From the IMG/VR virus record IMGVR_UViG_3300024054_000027, positions 1-42,588 of that record: a stretch of DNA of 42,588 nucleotides; one strand, written 5' to 3'. Shown here one piece after another: positions 1 through 5,567 of the stretch. Source of the stretch: a virus. Each line of letters opens with the position of its first letter. Within the stretch, counting starts at the first letter, position 1. A program made the position numbers and the translations under genes. A model generated the notes under the pieces. It was not told where the DNA came from. It saw only the letters and a program-made list of their open reading frames with translations, and ran no database searches.

Positions 1-126
1 GCTTTTTTGTTTGTTGTTCTAATCTTAGGACATTACTAAAGTAATCATAAAATCCTAACCAGTTAGCATCATGTTGCCCGTACCCGCTATCCCAGATGCT
101 ATTACCTATTCTATCGCTATAACTGA
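1..126. repeat. Terminal overlap, copy 1 (circular assembly)
   Basis: These 126 bases are identical to 42441-42566. Joining the copies restores one continuous minus-strand reading frame (the DUF6745-like gene), so the natural explanation is that the contig is a circle, or a circularly permuted phage genome, of about 42,440 bp cut inside this gene. A true direct terminal repeat of the virion DNA is less likely, because the cut falls within a coding repeat array. The match stops at base 127, where the two copies differ. Confidence 0.9.
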
Positions 127-679
127 CACTAGCACCAACACTAGCCCAGACGCTATCACCGACACTATCCCAGATGCTATCCCTGAGACTATCACTGATA
201 CCATCCCAGACACTATCACTGATACTACCACCGACACTATTACCTGCGATCTTAACAATGTTCTTAACAATGCTATCCCTGACACTAGCACCAACACTAG
301 CCCAGACTCTATCATTGATGCTATCCCTAACACTATCCCAGATGCTATCCCTAACACTATCCCTAACGCTATCACTGATACTAGCCCTAACGCTATCCCA
401 GACACTATCCCTGACGCTATCACTAACGCTAACCTTTTTCTTGTTTTTCAACAAATCAATAATCTTAAAAACGCAAAACCTTGTAATACCAGAAGATAAC
501 GGAGACAAACACCAAACAATATTCGGTCTTTTTAACCCAGCAACTTTATATGCCAGCTCAATTCCCTCTTCTGCCGCTTCCCTGTTTGCTGGTCTAGTAT
601 CCAATCCTATCGCCAACCATTTATCACGATAAACCAATAATAGATCTTCTTGTTCTTTTGTTAGTTTATCTATTTTCAT
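1..679 (-). CDS. DUF6745-like protein with DSV(R/W) tetrapeptide repeats, N-terminal part
   Basis: Start ATG at 679 follows an AGGAG ribosome site. The frame is open to base 1 and continues at 42440, giving about 397 residues in the closed circle (C-terminal part at 41926-42588). Residues 1-75 are a mixed alpha/beta head. About residues 76-180 are tetrapeptide repeats of the form (D/A)S(V/I)(R/W/G/S), encoded by a 12-bp period. After them comes YGQHDANWLGFYDYF, a signature I associate from memory with bacterial DUF6745 proteins. The biochemical role of that family is unknown to me. The repeats probably form a solenoid. The neighbouring gene at 731-1054 (GEVTGH motif) is a partner I recall beside DUF6745 genes in bacteria, which supports the assignment. 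The plus-strand ORFs over the repeats are shadows. Confidence 0.75.
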   Translation of the reverse strand, partial: MKIDKLTKEQEDLLLVYRDKWLAIGLDTRPANREAAEEGIELAYKVAGLKRPNIVWCLSPLSSGITRFCVFKIIDLLKNKKKVSVSDSVRDSVWDSVRASISDSVRDSVRDSIWDSVRDSINDRVWASVGASVRDSIVKNIVKIAGNSVGGSISDSVWDGISDSLRDSIWDSVGDSVWASVGASVSYSDRIGNSIWDSGYGQHDANWLGFYDYFSNVLRLEQQTKK

Positions 680-730
680 TTTTTCTCCTAAATAATTCCT
701 TGTTTTTTTAAGTCATTTAATCTTCTTGTT

Positions 731-1054
731 CTAATCAATTATTTCTCTTGTAATACGTTCAAAATGATCCCGCTCCCGAACTTTTCCTACCTCATATTTT
801 CCTGGCTCAATAATTATTATATGATGTTCATCATGTTTAAGGGGAGTTGGTATTTTGAGTTGCAAATAAACTTGTCCATTATCAGCCTTAATCATGGTTA
901 CAAAATTGTTAGCAACTATTTTGTGTTTATGTCCTGTAACTTCTCCTTCGGCTAAAATATACTCATTATTTTGCGAATCAATTTTTTCACCTTTTGGGAT
1001 ATTATTAACTCGATACAAAAGAACATCGCCTTGTTGAAATACCAATTTTCTCAT
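731..1054 (-). CDS. GEVTGH-motif conserved protein, DUF6745 neighbour
   Basis: 107 residues, small and probably all beta. Key features are QQGDVLLYRV near the N-terminus, EGEVTGHKHK at residues 36-45, PTPLKHDEHH at 69-78, and a PGKYEV strand. The two His-rich motifs could bind a metal, but that is inference. I recognise this as a widespread uncharacterised family found in phages and bacteria, often beside DUF6745 genes. Here it lies 51 bases upstream of that gene in the same operon. The start follows GAGGAAATAAA and overlaps the stop of the preceding 52-residue ORF. Function unknown. Confidence 0.7.
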   Translation of the reverse strand: MRKLVFQQGDVLLYRVNNIPKGEKIDSQNNEYILAEGEVTGHKHKIVANNFVTMIKADNGQVYLQLKIPTPLKHDEHHIIIIEPGKYEVGKVRERDHFERITREIID

Positions 1055-1209
1055 TTTATTTCCTCATTTTTATTTATCTTTTTTATCCTTTTTTCCAGCC
1101 ATTGTTTTTTCCAATTACTACCACGTTCATATCTTTTCAAAAAACTATCATCATCTTTTGTTGCTTTTGCCGGATATATTTCCTCAACATCAATTTTTAC
1201 GCAGTTCAT
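1051..1209 (-). CDS. Small basic hypothetical protein (52 aa)
   Basis: ATG at 1209 follows GAGGTGATAA. The ORF fills the gap between its neighbours and overlaps both of them by 4 bases, the pattern of translational coupling. The protein is charged, with SNWKKQWLEKRIKKINK near its end. No known family recognised. The W-rich basic tail resembles that of the small ORF at 1685-1834, so the two may be related. Confidence 0.6.
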   Translation of the reverse strand: MNCVKIDVEEIYPAKATKDDDSFLKRYERGSNWKKQWLEKRIKKINKNEEIK

Positions 1210-1688
1210 TTATCACCTCTTTTGAACAATTCATATTCAACCAACAACTCCTCAAGTTCTAACTTATCTGGTTCAATCTGTCGCTCTTTGCAGTAAGAAT
1301 ACAAAAAAGTCTTTATTTTTGGCAAATACTTTTCACGCATATCAACGTCTTTTTTCCCAGCTTCTTTATGCTTAGGGAGGTAGTTATTAACAATTTTATG
1401 CCAAGAAGCCGCCTTCCCATCAGGAATGGCGTCTAGCGTTTGATATTTGTCATAGAATTGCCGGCATAGGTATATTAGACGTTCTTTCTGGTTTAACGCC
1501 TCTGCGATGATTTTTATGTGGTTTGAGGGCATTCTAGACTCATTCTGAGCTATTAATTCACCAACCTTGTGATATGTTTCTATTAACCTCCATCTAGACA
1601 AAAACACCCCTTCAGTTATTTCACCCCTTAATTCCTCAATCACTTCTTGCAACACCGTTGCACTATTGTTTGTTATTGTTTTATTCAT
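1206..1688 (-). CDS. Hypothetical alpha-helical protein, weak DUF1016-N similarity
   Basis: 160 residues, predicted largely helical. The stretch GVFLSRWRLIETYHKVGELI (residues 28-47) resembles the N-terminal helical domain of DUF1016/YhcG-type proteins, but the nuclease domain of that family is absent. This is a weak, by-eye resemblance. The gene overlaps the ORFs on both sides by 4 bases and is part of the early operon of small proteins. A DNA-binding or structural role is possible; function not assigned. Confidence 0.6.
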   Translation of the reverse strand: MNKTITNNSATVLQEVIEELRGEITEGVFLSRWRLIETYHKVGELIAQNESRMPSNHIKIIAEALNQKERLIYLCRQFYDKYQTLDAIPDGKAASWHKIVNNYLPKHKEAGKKDVDMREKYLPKIKTFLYSYCKERQIEPDKLELEELLVEYELFKRGDK

Positions 1689-1834
1689 TTATCACCATTT
1701 AAAAATCTTAAAGCATTAATTTTTGACTGGCGATATTTATCTTTTTTGTTCTTTGCTATTTCATTATTTAACCAAACAATCCAATTGTTTTTTGTTTTGC
1801 ATATTTTTTCATTGGGTGGCCAGACTTTTGTCAT
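1685..1834 (-). CDS. Small hypothetical protein (49 aa)
   Basis: ATG at 1834 follows AAAGGAATGTG. The ORF ends in an ATG/TGA overlap with the start of the 160-residue gene. It has WPPNEKICKTKNNWIVWLNN then a basic Lys-rich tail. It fills an otherwise empty 170-base gap in a tightly packed operon, with a good ribosome site, so it is likely real. No family recognised. Confidence 0.55.
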   Translation of the reverse strand: MTKVWPPNEKICKTKNNWIVWLNNEIAKNKKDKYRQSKINALRFLNGDK

Positions 1835-1857
1835 TTTTTTTCACATTCCTTTAGTTG

Positions 1858-2061
1858 CTATATTTTATACTTCCATTCAACTTTTTTGGCTTCAGGATTG
1901 GCGTCTTCCCATCTTCTTTTATTTACATATGTTAAAAAATAATTAAGATATTGCACCCTATCAGAATATCTTTTATCGCAAATTTTCACATGTTGAGGCA
2001 ATTGGCCAAATTCAACTGCGTATTCATAAAGTTTTTTAAGCGACAATGCTCTACTCCTCAT
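1858..2061 (-). CDS. Small basic hypothetical protein (67 aa)
   Basis: Starts after AAGGAGGGTG and overlaps the stop of the upstream HTH gene by 4 bases. The protein is basic and aromatic-rich (LKKLYEYAVEF, QYLNYFLTYVNKRRW). The length and position suggest a small DNA-binding or accessory early protein. No family recognised. Confidence 0.55.
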   Translation of the reverse strand: MRSRALSLKKLYEYAVEFGQLPQHVKICDKRYSDRVQYLNYFLTYVNKRRWEDANPEAKKVEWKYKI

Positions 2062-2255
2062 TTTTTCACCCTCCTTCTTTTCCTAAACCCAAGTTTATGG
2101 CGCCATTTATAAACAGTTTGCAGGTGAACGCCTAATTTGTTAGCAAATAATTGGATGTCCCCCAAAACCTCTTCATTCTCCTGCAAAAGCATTTCAGGGT
2201 CTTTCCCAAATAATGCCCTAACGCGATCAACCGTTCTACCCTTAAGAATTGGCAA
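2058..2255 (-). CDS. Small helix-turn-helix protein
   Basis: 65 residues. The stretch LFANKLGVHLQTVYKWRHKLGF reads as a helix-turn-helix of the Rep/homeodomain-like type ("V-x-x-x-T-V-Y-K-W"), followed by a very basic tail (RKRRRVKK) suited to DNA backbone contacts. It is a candidate transcription regulator or origin-binding protein of the early operon. It lies directly downstream of the Imm5-like gene. No dimerisation or ligand domain is present. Confidence 0.65.
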   Translation of the reverse strand: MPILKGRTVDRVRALFGKDPEMLLQENEEVLGDIQLFANKLGVHLQTVYKWRHKLGFRKRRRVKK

Positions 2256-2256
2256 T

Positions 2257-2844
2257 TTAATTTAACTCCTCTTTTAATAAACTAATCCCATAATTCAATA
2301 CACTTAGTCTCATTTTATTCGCAGCATAAGCAGCATCATCAGCAGCAACATAAGCAGCAGCATAAGCAGAATGAGTAGCATGAGCAACAACATAAGTAGT
2401 AGCATCATCAGCAGCAGCGGCAGCATAAGTAGCATGAGCAGCAGCATGAGCAGCATAAGCAGCAGCATCAGCAACAGCATTAGCAGCGGCAGCAGCATCA
2501 GCAGCGGCATAAGCAACGGCATTAGTCGCGGCAGCAGCATCAGGATTTTTTATATAATTTAGTGCTGAATTAATTGCGTTTCTTGGTCTATTATCATTAG
2601 GGTTTCTTTTTTCAAAAATGCCTATAACCTGTTCAGCTGCAAATACAGCATATCTAATCTTGTCAATCTTTGGCAACCATCTTGATAACAACCAATTACA
2701 CCATTCAAGCTTGTTTTCATCAATAAGTTTTTTGGAAATCCTCACCACATTTTTCTCATTTTGATTAATAAACCATTCAATTACTCCTTTGCAAGCATTT
2801 TTCTCTGTCAACCATTTTTTGGTCAGCTTCATTTTTTTGACCAT
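2257..2844 (-). CDS. Imm5-like putative immunity protein with Ala-rich repeats
   Basis: 195 residues. The first 95 residues include LEWCNWLLSRWLP, KIRYAVFAAEQVIGIFEKR and NDNRPRNAINSALNYI, a pattern I recognise as the Imm5-like putative immunity family. About residues 98-175 are Ala-rich 4-residue repeats (AAYA, AADA, AAHA) expected to form packed helices, encoded by GCAGCATCA-like low-complexity DNA. The C-terminus ends in a normal helix. The start overlaps the upstream zinc-ribbon gene by 16 bases; a second ATG four codons in is possible. The family's actual activity in phages is not established; immunity is inferred from the family name. Confidence 0.7.
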   Translation of the reverse strand: MVKKMKLTKKWLTEKNACKGVIEWFINQNEKNVVRISKKLIDENKLEWCNWLLSRWLPKIDKIRYAVFAAEQVIGIFEKRNPNDNRPRNAINSALNYIKNPDAAAATNAVAYAAADAAAAANAVADAAAYAAHAAAHATYAAAAADDATTYVVAHATHSAYAAAYVAADDAAYAANKMRLSVLNYGISLLKEELN

Positions 2845-3149
2845 GATAAATTACCATTTCTAATCCAAGCGGCAGCGTTGCAATTATTATTGCGGCATTT
2901 ATAGTCTGGCGAACGTGGTGATAGCTTTTTAGTTGTGTTATTCCAAACTGCCCCACCGCAAAATTTACAGACGACATTTGAATTGCCGGGATTCCCGGGC
3001 ATTGGCGCACTTTGAGAATATTGTTTTTGGCTTGGTTGTGTTTGAATCAATGGCGAATCATCAGGTGCAACATAACTATCAACCAAAAGGCCAATAAAAA
3101 CATGCGCTCGGCAATGTGGACAACAAATAGCAATTTGTTCGTTTTTCAT
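2829..3149 (-). CDS. Double zinc-ribbon protein
   Basis: 106 residues with an N-terminal CPHC knuckle (C10, C13) and a C-terminal set C61-x2-C64 with C85-x4-C90, the latter in a context (VWNN, SPRSPDYKC) like topoisomerase-type zinc ribbons of phage proteins. A Gln/Ser/Pro-rich linker joins the parts. Likely a nucleic-acid-binding accessory protein of early replication or recombination; the exact role is unknown. The stop overlaps the next gene. Confidence 0.65.
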   Translation of the reverse strand: MKNEQIAICCPHCRAHVFIGLLVDSYVAPDDSPLIQTQPSQKQYSQSAPMPGNPGNSNVVCKFCGGAVWNNTTKKLSPRSPDYKCRNNNCNAAAWIRNGNLSWSKK

Positions 3150-3385
3150 TATTTCACCCCTTTATTATTTACATATATGCGTTTCCCCTCAACATCAAAC
3201 GATTCTGAATTTGTCATCCATGAATTTATCTTTTTATTCATAGAAACAACAAAATCTAAAATCATTTCGGCTGTTGGTTCAGTGTTTAGTCCCATGAATT
3301 TCTGCAATTCAGCAGAAGTGGAAAACCGGTGATTAGTCATGTGATTGCCAATTTTAAAAGAAAATTGCGTTTTCCAATCTTCCAT
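3149..3385 (-). CDS. Hypothetical protein (78 aa)
   Basis: Small mixed protein, overlapping its downstream neighbour by one base (TAATG). It contains FSTSAELQKFMGLNTEPTAE, and no known motif was recognised. Position in a chain of short overlapping early ORFs supports its being a gene. Confidence 0.55.
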   Translation of the reverse strand: MEDWKTQFSFKIGNHMTNHRFSTSAELQKFMGLNTEPTAEMILDFVVSMNKKINSWMTNSESFDVEGKRIYVNNKGVK

Positions 3386-3386
3386 G

Positions 3387-3644
3387 TTATTTCACCCCCA
3401 GGTATCTAATATATTTTATCTGGTCGCGACGCAAACATGAGTTTTCAATACCAGAACCAAACTTGCGATAAACATGTTCAAGCAAAAAAAACTTATTAAT
3501 CAAAGCATCGCGCTCTTTTTTTAATTCTGGGGAAAGATTTTTAACGAGGGACCGATCATTCTCTTCATATCTGTCAGACGGAGAAACAAGCCCTTCTTGA
3601 ATATCTAACCGATGCAAATCAATCATTGCCTTTCTATTATACAT
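3387..3644 (-). CDS. Hypothetical protein (85 aa)
   Basis: Charged helical protein with a C-terminal segment SCLRRDQIKYIRYLGVK. No family recognised. The start directly abuts the stop of the upstream gene. Near-consensus promoter hexamers overlap its start codon (see rejected items). Confidence 0.55.
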   Translation of the reverse strand: MYNRKAMIDLHRLDIQEGLVSPSDRYEENDRSLVKNLSPELKKERDALINKFFLLEHVYRKFGSGIENSCLRRDQIKYIRYLGVK

Positions 3645-3857
3645 CTAACTACCCCCTTGTGTCAAGTAATTTGTTTCCTCTTCTGCGGCAATAATATTAA
3701 TAAGTTTCTCATTGCCATATTTCCCCATCAATTTAGATAAAAGATTACGCCAATATTGCATTGAAAACAATTTTACTTCTTGGCCTGATAATTCCTGCCT
3801 AAGAGTTAATAGATCATCAGCATTATAAACTTTTCCTTCTTTTATTTTTTCTAGCAT
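3645..3857 (-). CDS. Hypothetical protein (70 aa)
   Basis: Short helical protein starting at ATG within the stop region of the preceding 40-residue ORF (ATGCTAG overlap). It contains MQYWRNLLSKLMGKYGNEKL. No recognised domain. Tight coupling to its neighbours supports expression. Confidence 0.55.
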   Translation of the reverse strand: MLEKIKEGKVYNADDLLTLRQELSGQEVKLFSMQYWRNLLSKLMGKYGNEKLINIIAAEEETNYLTQGGS

Positions 3858-3973
3858 GATTCACCTCTCATTATTTTTTCATATTCAGCGATTGTGCTTT
3901 CAAGCTCACTGCATTCCTCTGCGACCTGGATATCTTCAGCCTCTTCGATCATGGAAATTATTTGAGCGTTCAT
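3851..3973 (-). CDS. Small acidic hypothetical protein (40 aa)
   Basis: ATG at 3973 follows AAAGGAGG, and the ORF overlaps the genes on both sides. It is a Glu-rich helix (EEAEDIQVAEECSELES). Good ribosome site and packing make it probable. No function assigned. Confidence 0.5.
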   Translation of the reverse strand: MNAQIISMIEEAEDIQVAEECSELESTIAEYEKIMRGESC

Positions 3974-4116
3974 TGTTTTACCTCCTTTAATCTTTCAATC
4001 TCATCTTCAAGCCAATTTATTTTCTCATCACGAATCTTAATCTGGTCATTGAAATAATCAATTAAATTATCCAATTGCTCAACGATGCTTTCTTTTGCTG
4101 TTTCATTATCCAACAT
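3970..4116 (-). CDS. Small coiled-coil protein (48 aa)
   Basis: ATG at 4116 follows a strong AAGGAGGTGATAAG site and is the first ORF after the promoter at 4152-4180. The sequence is one amphipathic helix (DNLIDYFNDQIKIRDEKINW...). It is the first gene of the transcription unit, so it should be made early and abundantly. Function unknown. Confidence 0.6.
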   Translation of the reverse strand: MLDNETAKESIVEQLDNLIDYFNDQIKIRDEKINWLEDEIERLKEVKQ

Positions 4117-4151
4117 TTCTTATCACCTCCTTTCTTATCCCATCTACCACT

Positions 4152-4180
4152 ATTATATAGTTATATCTATACTTTGTCAA
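4152..4180 (-). promoter_or_regulatory. Consensus sigma-70 promoter for the early small-gene operon
   Basis: On the minus strand TTGACA (4180-4175), a 17-base spacer, then TATAAT (4157-4152). Both hexamers are perfect and the spacing is optimal. The first downstream ORF starts 36 bases after the -10 box. An ATG-overlap chain of genes follows. Confidence 0.85.
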
Positions 4181-4242
4181 GTGTTATTTTTGTCGTCCAT
4201 AAAAACTTTAGTCTTGCCAGTAAAGTGGGCTATTAAGCCAGA

Positions 4243-4581
4243 TCAGCAGGGTTTCTCTGCATCAATCGCGCCTTTTCTTTTAACTTCCCCTAAATGAAAT
4301 GTCTTTTTAATTTTTTCTTTATTAAAATAAATGTGATCAATTAAAAGCCTGCTCCATTCATTGTTGCCTACTGGAACACCAGACTTTTTCATTTTCCTAA
4401 ATGCTTTTTGTGTTTGTGTATAAAGATTATAAACCAAATTAACTTGTCCTTGTGTTACTTTTATCTTGTTATGTGGTTTTGGTCGCTCGTCTCTAACCTC
4501 CAAAGTAGCTACAATTAAATCCCGGCAATACTTGAGGTTTATTTTCTGTTCTTCATGGTCTGGTATTTTTTCTATTTCCAT
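4243..4581 (-). CDS. Hypothetical basic protein (112 aa)
   Basis: Lys-rich, probably helical. The segment KIKVTQGQVNLVYNLYTQTQKAFRKMKKSG and the basic C-terminus suggest nucleic-acid binding, but no family was recognised. The ribosome site is poor. It lies between the direct-repeat array and the promoter at 4152-4180, so a replication role is possible by position only. Confidence 0.5.
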   Translation of the reverse strand: MEIEKIPDHEEQKINLKYCRDLIVATLEVRDERPKPHNKIKVTQGQVNLVYNLYTQTQKAFRKMKKSGVPVGNNEWSRLLIDHIYFNKEKIKKTFHLGEVKRKGAIDAEKPC

Positions 4582-4607
4582 ATAGTCATTATGCTCGCTC
4601 GTTATGT

Positions 4608-4745
4608 TTATTCCTTGCCTATGTATTTTCTGATTATTTTCTTAGACTCTTCCGGAATTGAACGAAAAAACACATCTTCTTCTTTTATATCTTCTTCTTC
4701 CTTGGATATTATTACGTTGCTATTTGGCAACACCTTGTTTTCCAT
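4608..4745 (-). CDS. Short ORF, possible C-terminal remnant of a replication initiator
   Basis: 45 residues from ATG at 4745, whose ribosome site AAAGGTG is itself part of a direct repeat. Asn and acidic residues (SKEEEDIKEEDVFF) resemble the linker after the repetitive 'KGV(S/A)K' segment of phage replication-organiser proteins. An upstream GTG at 4808 in the same frame is an alternative start. The normal C-terminal domain of such proteins is missing, so this may be a remnant, not a functional gene. Confidence 0.35.
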   Translation of the reverse strand: MENKVLPNSNVIISKEEEDIKEEDVFFRSIPEESKKIIRKYIGKE

Positions 4746-4815
4746 TTGGAAACACCTTTGTGTTCTTTCAGCAACACCTTTGTCTTGGGTGTTGCTATTT
4801 GGAAACACCTTTGTC
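4721..4815. repeat. Iteron-like direct repeats (origin candidate)
   Basis: Four copies of AACACCTT(T)GT on the plus strand begin at 4729, 4751, 4773 and 4803, spaced 22, 22 and 30 bases, so the first three lie on the same face of the helix. Two copies share the longer form TTGCTATTTGG(C/A)AACACC, and inverted partners (GGTGTT...AACACC) are present. Such spacing is typical of iterons bound by a replication initiator or of an operator array. It lies between a structured noncoding region and an early promoter. Confidence 0.55.
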
Positions 4816-4929
4816 TTTTTGTATAATCAATTTTTCTTCTTTAATCCGACGCATAGCTTGAGGGAGAAGAGGGAGGTTAATATACTTAGTGGATCAAAGC
4901 TTTAATTAAGTTATCTATGATCTCCTTTT

Positions 4930-5178
4930 GGTAATTCCCTTATAGGCTGGGCAGTCCACTGACTGTTGTTCCCCCAGCTTAAGTGCGGTTCCCCAGGGCG
5001 GATATTTCACCCATCACCATAACCTTCATGGTAAGCCGTCGGTCGTGTCGGTCGGTTAGCTGCAAATCTTATTTATCGTTTAACCAGTTTCGACTTCTTT
5101 ATTTTAACTCGCCTGGTGGGCTTGCAACTGTCCCTTAGTCTACGAGTTTAGGTTTTCTACGGGTATCCAACTCCCCCT
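4930..5178 (-). ncRNA. Downstream domain of a structured leader or long noncoding RNA
   Basis: About 250 bases with no convincing ORF. The minus-strand RNA can form several hairpins: AACUCG (5148-5143) with CGAGUU (5111-5106); UACCAU with AUGGUG around 5015-5033; and a compound hairpin GCUGGG/CCCAGC (4978-4973 with 4951-4946) capped by CAGUC/GACUG with an AGUG loop. GGGGGAGUUGG just after the U-tract could compete for AACUC, giving an alternative fold. It does not match what I remember of tmRNA, RNase P RNA or group I introns. It could be a leader of the early operon or a separate RNA. Confidence 0.45.
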
Positions 5179-5205
5179 AAAACAAAACCAGGCATTGCTG
5201 CCTGG
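5179..5205 (-). terminator. Intrinsic terminator or attenuator with GNRA loop
   Basis: The minus-strand RNA CCAGGCA (5205-5199), loop GCAA, UGCCUGG (5194-5188), then UUUUGUUUU (5187-5179). This is a classic rho-independent layout only about 80 bases after the transcription start, so it would end a short RNA or attenuate the early operon. Confidence 0.7.
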
Positions 5206-5282
5206 CATGTTGCGCCGGGGTAATCTTTGCAAAAACCCCCGTCGATAAAAAGCTATTTTGATATTGTGCAAAGATTAACATG
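5179..5282 (-). ncRNA. Candidate small RNA: bulge-loop pseudoknot plus terminator
   Basis: Starts at the expected start point of the promoter at 5289-5317. CAUGUUAAUCUUUGCA (5282-5267) pairs with UGCAAAGAUU (5231-5222) and AACAUG (5211-5206), making 16 bp interrupted by a 10-base bulge. The bulge's CCCCGGCG (5220-5213) can pair with CGACGGGG (5244-5237) in the apical loop, 7 of 8 pairs, giving a pseudoknot. Directly after comes a 7-bp hairpin with a GCAA tetraloop and a U-rich tract. No ORF fits. It could be a free RNA of about 104 nt or a riboswitch- or antiterminator-like leader. I do not recognise the class. Confidence 0.6.
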
Positions 5283-5288
5283 ATTGAA

Positions 5289-5317
5289 ATTATACTAGAA
5301 TTATCAATTCTTGTCAA
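5289..5317 (-). promoter_or_regulatory. Consensus sigma-70 promoter of the noncoding RNA or early leader
   Basis: TTGACA (5317-5312), 17-base spacer, TATAAT (5294-5289) on the minus strand; both hexamers perfect. Predicted start near 5282. There is no coding sequence for several hundred bases downstream, so its first product is noncoding RNA. Confidence 0.85.
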
Positions 5318-5326
5318 GCACTATTT

Positions 5327-5545
5327 TTAATCTGTGTATTCCCATTGGTGTTCAAATGAGTTATATCTAATTTTTTGATTGGCTGGGGCATATTCCCATT
5401 GGTGCTCAAACTGGTTGTATCTAATTTCATCTTTTGAATCGCCATATTCCCATTTACTAGAAAATTGATTGTATCTGATAATCTCTTCAGCAGAACAAGC
5501 AGTAACTAAAACTAACGAGAAGAAAACAACTAGTTTTTTCACCAT
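5327..5545 (-). CDS. Repeat lipoprotein (moron-like)
   Basis: 72 residues with a Lys-start hydrophobic signal peptide and a lipobox VTAC (C17), so the mature protein is probably an envelope-anchored lipoprotein. The rest is three 18-residue repeats of the form IRYNxFxxxWEY at residues 23-34, 41-52 and 59-70. It has a strong ribosome site and its own consensus promoter just after the late terminator, the layout of a phage moron. Small phage lipoproteins often block superinfection, so exclusion is a reasonable guess, but no homologue is named here. The repeats suggest a small beta structure binding a surface polymer or protein. Confidence 0.75.
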   Translation of the reverse strand: MVKKLVVFFSLVLVTACSAEEIIRYNQFSSKWEYGDSKDEIRYNQFEHQWEYAPANQKIRYNSFEHQWEYTD

Positions 5546-5567
5546 ATGCGTTCCCCCCTTTTACAAT

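Larger units (their letters stand above)
4608..4893 (-). pseudogene. Possible decayed replication-initiator gene containing the repeat array
   Basis: Three frames carry initiator-like fragments in order. Frame one is open from 4893 to 4795 and reads YINLPLLPQAMRRIKEEKLI then KDKGVSK and stop. Frame two reads DKGVAERTQ and continues to 4608. Frame three has GKQGVAK. Phage replication organisers often carry repeated KGV(S/A)K motifs encoded by origin iterons, so this looks like such a gene broken by frameshifts, with its iterons kept. No start codon precedes the first fragment. This is inference from short motifs. Confidence 0.3.

Noticed and set aside
1-126. True direct terminal repeat of virion DNA
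   Set aside because: The repeat lies within one coding sequence that becomes intact when the ends are joined; a circular or permuted assembly explains it better. Read-end mapping would settle it.
71-632. Plus-strand ORFs with ITDT/IPDA and TLSL repeats
   Set aside because: They are shadows of the minus-strand DSV(R/W) repeat gene. No ribosome site, and the minus frame continues through the contig junction into a recognisable domain.
2320-2540. CRISPR-like repetition
   Set aside because: Repeat units are 3-12 bases, without unique spacers, and encode an Ala-rich protein; the same applies to 100-430.
2310-2562. Leu/Met-rich and Ser-rich ORFs over the Ala-repeat region
   Set aside because: Shadow frames of the GCA-rich repeats in the Imm5-like gene; no independent start signals.
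3644-3672. TTGACA...TATAAT on the minus strand near 3664 and 3641
   Set aside because: Hexamers are perfect but the spacer is 18 and the -10 overlaps the start codon region of the 85-residue gene, so transcription would start inside it. Could be an internal promoter, but more likely chance.
4930-5282. tmRNA, RNase P RNA or group I intron
   Set aside because: No tRNA-like ends, no GAGGAAAGUCC or ACAGAA-type RNase P core. AGACUA and AGUC occur in a group-I-like order, but the P3-P6 core and splice context are missing.
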